A stretch of 10,878 bases of DNA from Anaerolineaceae bacterium UBA5224 (GTDB lineage Bacteria > Chloroflexota > Anaerolineae > Anaerolineales > Anaerolineaceae), in NCBI GenBank assembly GCA_002409365.1, contig DHUW01000092.1, positions 643-11,520 on the forward strand, read 5' to 3'. Shown here piece after piece: positions 7,277-10,878 of this stretch. How positions within the stretch are numbered: the stretch's first letter is position 1; each line of letters begins with the position of its first letter. Position numbers and translations under genes: made by a program. Below the pieces are notes generated by a model. That model searched no databases. It saw only the letters and a program-made list of their open reading frames with translations, and was not told where the DNA came from.

Positions 7277-7303
7277 TTGCTTTGATTGCTTTTCTTGTAT
7301 ACT
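7277..7303 (+). promoter_or_regulatory. Possible promoter of the MalT-type regulator
   Basis: TATACT (7298-7303) is a good -10 box (five of six). The best -35 is TTGCTT (7277-7282), with a short 15-bp spacer, so the promoter would be weak or activator-dependent. Transcription would start about 25 bases before the ATG. The translation signal is strong: AAGGAG at 7323-7328, seven bases before the start codon. Confidence 0.35.
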
Positions 7304-7335
7304 TAGTAGTGTTTTAGCGTTCAAGGAGAAAGAAC

Positions 7336-10056
7336 ATGTCAGATAATTTGCTGGCAACCAAAGTTCATATTCCTCCGCTGCATGACAACCTGGTCAACCG
7401 CATCAAATTAATCTCCCGGTTGAACGAGGGCATCATTCAATGTTGTCGCCTTACGCTCATTACAGCCCCAGCAGGTTATGGCAAGACCACCTTGCTTAGT
7501 GAATGGCAAGCCCAGGCAGGTCTTCCGGTTGCCTGGCTGTCACTGGAAAATAGTGAAAACACACCAGCACGCTTCTGGAAGTACTTTGTCGCAGCCCTAA
7601 ACACCCTCGCTCCGCTTCAGCAAGCTGACCTTGGCATGGCGCTCCTCCAGGCTTCCCAATCTCCCCAATCTGAATCAATGGAAGTCCAAATCACGGAACT
7701 GATCAATCAGTTGTCTGCCCTCAAAGAGCCGGTATGCCTGGTTCTGGATGACCTCCACACTATCACAGAAAGCCGGATCCACCAAGATTTGATCTTCCTT
7801 CTCGAGCATCTGCCGCAAACTGGGCACAACCTGAACCTGGTGGCAACCAGCAGGATGGACCCTCCCTGGCCTTTGTCGCGCTGGCGGGCGCACGGCGAGT
7901 TGAATGAGCTGCGGGCAGTTGATTTACGCTTTGGATACGAAGAAACAGAACAGTTTCTACAGAAGGCTTTGCAGGTCAGCCTGTCCCCGCAAGAAATTGC
8001 GGCTCTTCAAGACCGGACAGAAGGTTGGGTTGCTGGTTTGCAATTGGCTTCTATTTCGATGCAAGCCAGGTTGAAGGAGCAAGGACCAGAAAGTGTATCT
8101 TCGTTCGTTAAGACCTTTTCAGGATCAGATCGATTTATTCTTGATTACCTGTTGGATGAAGTGCTCAGTCAGCAATCCGATGATGTTCGCTCGTTTTTGC
8201 ATGAAACTTCTATCCTCGATCAATTATGCGCACCGCTATGTGACGCTGTGACCGAAAAACCAGGCAGCCAGGCGTTTCTGAACCAGTTGGAGCGTGCCAG
8301 TCTCTTTTTGATCCCACTCGATCAGGAGCAGCAATGGTTTCGCTACCATAACCTATTTGCCGGGTTTTTGCGTAAGCAACTAAAACAAGTCTCGCCTGAG
8401 CTCATCCCTCTGCTTCACCAGCGGGCAAGTACCTGGTATGCTGAAAATCATATGTACACTGAGGCGATCCGCCACGCCCTGGCTGCCGGCGATATCGATC
8501 GCGTCCACCAAGCTGTGGCTGGGAATGCACTGGTGATGGTCGAAAATACGGAACTAACTGAGATGCTCAGGCAGCTCGAAGAACTTCCCGGTTATCAAAT
8601 TTCACCCGATCCCTGGTTTTTTATGGCTTATGCCTGGGCTAAAGCTTACTCCAACCCTTCGACTGGTATGAACGACCTCTTGCAGCAGGCTGAAGACGTT
8701 CTCGTAATCATGGAGGAAAGTACCGAAAAACAACAGCTGACCTGCCACCTGGCGGCGATCAGGGCTTATCTGGCTTGGATGAAAGGGGAGGCGGAGCAGG
8801 CTTTGGAATTTGTAAAGTGTGGCATGAAGTGTTTATCCGAGGAAGATTGGCCTACCCGCGCACATCTCTTGAATATCAAAGGCTTGGTTTTGCAGTATCT
8901 GGGCAACTTTCAGGGAGCCACTCAATCGTTTGAAGAAGCCCTCGTTGCCGGACAAATGATCGGCAGGGTTCATGAGATCCTGTATACAAGCGGTAACCTG
9001 GCATATGCCCTCCTGTTGCAGGGGCATCTCCGGGAAGCCTATTCTCTTTGCCAGTCTGCAATCGGTAAGGTGGAAGAAATCGGTCAGTCCTCGCAGCAGT
9101 TCCCTGTTTTGGGGCTCGCCTATGCCACCATGAGTATCATCCTGCTCGATTGGAATGAGCTGGATTCTGCCGTAGCGACCGCACGGGAAGCAGTTGCCCT
9201 GGCAGAACACTGGGGGCAAACCGATGCACTGCATTTTGCCCTGACCTGCCTCGCATCTGTTCTGGGCGCAGCCGGAGATTATGAGGAGGCTTTTACGGTC
9301 AATCAGCACGCGATGCAAATTGCGAGAATGATTTCTCCCTGGTATATTCGAATTTCAGCTGAGACTGAGATCATGCTTTTATTATCAAAAGGAGACGTCC
9401 TTGGGGCTGCAAACAAGTTTACCGGGTATTGGCTCACCTCTGAAGATGACGAAAACCATGATCCATTGCTTATCGTTATTTCGCTGCTCTATCAACAGGA
9501 CCATTATCCGGATGTCATCTACTCACTCGATAAAAAGCTGGATGATATAGAGCAAAAAGGTTGGAACCGGACCTGGCTGAAGTTGCTGCCATTTCAGGCG
9601 CTTTCCTTACAGGCGCTCGGCCGCCAGGAGGAAGCGCTGGAGGTGCTGCAGCACTGCCTGGTAGAAGCTGAACCGGAGGGATATATACGGATGTTTGTAG
9701 AAAGGGGCGCCCCAATGGCAACGCTGCTGACGACCGCCAGAAGCCGGGGCATTAACATCGAATTCACCTCGAAACTTCTGGTTGCCTCCCAACTTTCTGA
9801 AGATGCATCTCAAACTGAAAGATCTACCCCTGTTCCGCTTCGTCCCATTACAGCAGACCTGGTAGAGCCATTGAGCGAGCGCGAATTGGAAGTATTACGA
9901 CTGCTCAACTCGCATCTCGCCGTTCCAGAAATCGCCAACGAAATGCTGATCGCGCCTACCACACTTCGCACCCATATCCGCAACATTTACCTCAAGCTGG
10001 GTGTGCATCGGCGGCTCGAAGCCCTCCAAAAAGCCCGGGATTCCGGCATCCTCTGA
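7336..10056 (+). CDS. MalT-type LuxR-family ATP-dependent transcriptional regulator
   Basis: Large STAND-class regulator of 906 residues, close to E. coli MalT in length and layout. The N-terminal motif LLATKVHIPP is typical of this family. The NTPase domain has Walker A APAGYGKTT (44-52, K50) and Walker B VLDDLH (136-141, D138/D139). A winged-helix region follows (about 240-340), then a long helical TPR-like ligand-sensing region (about 350-800), and a C-terminal LuxR helix-turn-helix from LSERELEVLRLL (846-857) to the end with THIRNIYLKLGVH. Family members oligomerise on binding ATP and an inducer, and then activate promoters. AAGGAG lies seven bases before the ATG. It is transcribed away from the nucleoside operon, so it is the natural candidate to control it; the inducer might be a nucleoside or ribose, which is inference. 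It could instead act elsewhere, as Chloroflexota carry many such paralogues. Confidence 0.93.
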   Translation: MSDNLLATKVHIPPLHDNLVNRIKLISRLNEGIIQCCRLTLITAPAGYGKTTLLSEWQAQAGLPVAWLSLENSENTPARFWKYFVAALNTLAPLQQADLGMALLQASQSPQSESMEVQITELINQLSALKEPVCLVLDDLHTITESRIHQDLIFLLEHLPQTGHNLNLVATSRMDPPWPLSRWRAHGELNELRAVDLRFGYEETEQFLQKALQVSLSPQEIAALQDRTEGWVAGLQLASISMQARLKEQGPESVSSFVKTFSGSDRFILDYLLDEVLSQQSDDVRSFLHETSILDQLCAPLCDAVTEKPGSQAFLNQLERASLFLIPLDQEQQWFRYHNLFAGFLRKQLKQVSPELIPLLHQRASTWYAENHMYTEAIRHALAAGDIDRVHQAVAGNALVMVENTELTEMLRQLEELPGYQISPDPWFFMAYAWAKAYSNPSTGMNDLLQQAEDVLVIMEESTEKQQLTCHLAAIRAYLAWMKGEAEQALEFVKCGMKCLSEEDWPTRAHLLNIKGLVLQYLGNFQGATQSFEEALVAGQMIGRVHEILYTSGNLAYALLLQGHLREAYSLCQSAIGKVEEIGQSSQQFPVLGLAYATMSIILLDWNELDSAVATAREAVALAEHWGQTDALHFALTCLASVLGAAGDYEEAFTVNQHAMQIARMISPWYIRISAETEIMLLLSKGDVLGAANKFTGYWLTSEDDENHDPLLIVISLLYQQDHYPDVIYSLDKKLDDIEQKGWNRTWLKLLPFQALSLQALGRQEEALEVLQHCLVEAEPEGYIRMFVERGAPMATLLTTARSRGINIEFTSKLLVASQLSEDASQTERSTPVPLRPITADLVEPLSERELEVLRLLNSHLAVPEIANEMLIAPTTLRTHIRNIYLKLGVHRRLEALQKARDSGIL

Positions 10057-10079
10057 GCTATAAACCTTCAAATTGATAC

Positions 10080-10109
10080 ATTCCCTGCCATTTGGCGGGG
10101 AATTTTATT
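10080..10109 (+). terminator. Intrinsic terminator after the regulator gene
   Basis: ATTCCCTGCC (10080-10089) pairs with GGCGGGGAAT (10094-10103) through 10 bp including one G-T wobble, with a 4-base loop ATTT. The stem runs into TTTTATT (10103-10109). It begins 24 bases after the regulator stop codon and separates the regulator from the small genes to its right. Confidence 0.88.
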
Positions 10110-10144
10110 CTACGTTCGTGGAATCATCATTTTTAGCTCCACAA

Positions 10145-10177
10145 ATCATCATATTTGATGATGACAAGTCATCAAAT
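10145..10177. repeat. Overlapping, mutually exclusive TCATCA/TGATGA hairpins
   Basis: ATCATCA (10145-10151) can pair with TGATGAT (10156-10162), or in another register TCATCAT (10146-10152) with ATGATGA (10158-10164). The central arm can instead be used in a longer 9-bp stem, ATTTGATGA (10153-10161) with TCATCAAAT (10169-10177), loop TGACAAG. A further AATCATCAT copy lies at 10122-10130. The block sits just upstream of the first small gene, so it may be a repeated operator or, if transcribed, an RNA switch. Confidence 0.6.
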
Positions 10178-10190
10178 TTGCCAGGATACT
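10161..10190 (+). promoter_or_regulatory. Possible promoter for the small-protein genes
   Basis: ATGACA (10161-10166, five of six to TTGACA), an 18-bp spacer and GATACT (10185-10190, four of six) suggest a promoter overlapping the dyads. Transcription would begin near 10197, leaving about 28 bases before the ATG at 10225. The strong terminator upstream implies that the small genes need their own promoter. Confidence 0.35.
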
Positions 10191-10224
10191 GAGCATGAAA
10201 CAAGAGGAGACCAGGAGACAAGCC

Positions 10225-10452
10225 ATGACAAACAAAGAAGCATGTGAATCGCCATCGTTTTACCAGATTCAGGTCAGAGGGACATTCGATGAGAGCTGGT
10301 CTGACTGGCTAGACGGTTTCAGGGTCACCAGACAAGGTGATCAGACCCTCCTGGAAGGGCAAGTGATCGATCAGGCGGCTTTACTCGGCATCCTGGCGAA
10401 GATCAATGACCTGGGGTTGGCGATTCTGTCTGTCATGAGAAGAGACCAATGA
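10225..10452 (+). CDS. Small conserved protein of unknown function, 75 residues
   Basis: The protein starts MTNKEACESPSFYQIQVRG and has the pattern YQIQVRGxFDxxWSDWLDGF, then TLLEGQVIDQAALLGILAKI and LGLAILSV. I recall this arrangement (a strand, W-x-x-W, an acid-Gly pair, then VDQAALHGLLxKIRDLGLPLLSV) as a small hypothetical family common in Chloroflexota and other environmental bacteria, with no known function. No signal peptide or membrane segment is visible, so it is probably cytoplasmic and alpha/beta. I chose the ATG at 10225 because AGGAG (10213-10217) lies seven bases before it; an in-frame ATG at 10195 would add ten residues but has a poorer site and almost coincides with the predicted transcription start. 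It lies 168 bp after the regulator, beyond a terminator. Confidence 0.75.
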   Translation: MTNKEACESPSFYQIQVRGTFDESWSDWLDGFRVTRQGDQTLLEGQVIDQAALLGILAKINDLGLAILSVMRRDQ

Positions 10453-10535
10453 TAGCTGACATATCGAAAACCAGGCAGAACGTATCGATAAGAGAAAACG
10501 TAATGCCTGTAGCGCAAGAAACAAAGGAGTTTGAA

Positions 10536-10751
10536 ATGTTAGTAACCAGTAGAATCAACATCTTCTCTTTCCTATTTGGGAAGCAACAAACCTCAAGCAG
10601 GGCAAGAGTCAATAAAATGTCCAAAGCCCAGCCAGTTGAGGAAGACACCTTCAACGATTTGGAAAGCCGGATGACCAAAGCGAAAAGTGAAAACTACAAT
10701 ACAGCTCATACCACTTATGTTTTTGATCCTTTCGGTCCAATGAACAAATGA
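10536..10751 (+). CDS. Small hypothetical protein, about 71 residues
   Basis: I do not recognise this protein. From the ATG at 10536 it encodes 71 residues: a basic, partly hydrophobic start (MLVTSRINIFSFLFGKQ), a polar middle with DTFNDLESRMTKAKSE, and a C-terminal YVFDPFGPMNK. AAGGAG (10524-10529) six bases upstream supports this start. The same frame stays open back to an ATG at 10449, which overlaps the stop of the 75-residue gene by 4 bp (ATGA) and would give 100 residues, but that start has no good ribosome binding site. Either way it is probably co-transcribed with the gene before it. Length and lack of a known family make it less certain, but the strong ribosome binding site argues that it is translated. 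Confidence 0.55.
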   Translation: MLVTSRINIFSFLFGKQQTSSRARVNKMSKAQPVEEDTFNDLESRMTKAKSENYNTAHTTYVFDPFGPMNK

Positions 10752-10766
10752 AGCAGTGGTAATCAG

Positions 10767-10820
10767 ATTAGTAGAGCTAAAGGAAAACAAAGCAGTAATT
10801 GCTCCCCAGGCTCTACTAAT
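10767..10820. repeat. 11-bp perfect inverted repeat with an inner small hairpin
   Basis: ATTAGTAGAGC (10767-10777) and GCTCTACTAAT (10810-10820) are exact reverse complements separated by 32 bases. A smaller AGCA/TGCT stem (10791-10803) lies inside. It begins 15 bases after the last small gene. No T-run follows on either strand, so it is not a standard terminator. It might be an RNA structure, a recombination-type site or the edge of a small mobile element; no transposase or target duplication is visible. Confidence 0.6.
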
Positions 10821-10830
10821 AATAAGATAA

Positions 10831-10863
10831 GCACCAAATTCTTCATTGGAAGTGCATTTTATT
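10831..10863 (+). terminator. Weak possible terminator at the right edge
   Basis: GCACCAA (10831-10837) can pair with TTGG (10846-10849) and, after a 3-base bulge, TGC (10853-10855), followed by ATTTTATT (10856-10863). The stem is only 7 bp and bulged. It would end the small-gene transcript, but the evidence is thin. No gene is visible from 10752 to 10878. Confidence 0.22.
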
Positions 10864-10878
10864 AAGCAAAAACGACCT

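Noticed and set aside
8833..9318. Minus-strand open frame of 161 codons inside the regulator gene
   Set aside because: It is antisense to the helical repeat region of a full-length regulator and shows no domain or ribosome binding site worth noting.
10110..10200. TCATCA repeats as the start of a CRISPR array
   Set aside because: The repeats are short, unevenly spaced and partly inverted, with no regular spacers and no cas genes in the window.

Overview
The window is from a bacterium, and I would guess an Anaerolineae-type member of the Chloroflexota. That guess rests on a MalT-like (STAND ATPase / LuxR) regulator of a type numerous in that group, a 75-residue companion small protein that I recall from Chloroflexota genomes, and a lipoprotein with an acidic, Ala/Pro/Glu-rich linker. 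No rRNA or marker gene is present to prove it. Coding density is high and base composition is moderate.

Positions 1-7055 (minus strand) hold a nucleoside uptake and breakdown operon. Read 5' to 3' on the minus strand, it encodes a BMP-family lipoprotein that binds nucleosides, a double ABC ATPase, two permeases, and three nucleoside hydrolases in a row; the last hydrolase is cut by the window edge. The ATPase overlaps permease 1 by 8 bp. The next three junctions are 4-bp ATGA stop/start overlaps, so the five genes from the ATPase to the second hydrolase are probably translationally coupled. The two junctions that do have gaps each contain a perfect 12-13 bp hairpin without a U-tract. These look like RNA processing, stability or differential-expression elements rather than full terminators. 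The expected pathway is capture of extracellular nucleosides, import, then hydrolysis to ribose and free base in the cytoplasm.

Positions 7056-7335 are a divergent control region. It has a near-consensus sigma-70 promoter for the operon (TTGACA, 17 bp, TAATAT), a dyad over its -35 box, and nested dyads nearer the regulator gene.

Positions 7336-10056 (plus strand) encode a 906-residue MalT-type regulator. Its divergent position makes it the obvious candidate controller of the operon. It ends at a good intrinsic terminator (10080-10109).

Positions 10110-10878 are less ordinary. A TCATCA/TGATGA-rich block can form two mutually exclusive hairpins, followed by two small proteins (75 and about 71 residues) of unknown function and an 11-bp perfect inverted repeat near the right edge.

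Most of the window is a clear but conventional nucleoside locus. I see no phage, transposase, CRISPR array or defence system. The parts most worth following up are the small-protein block, the unexplained hairpins and the unknown inducer of the MalT-type regulator.
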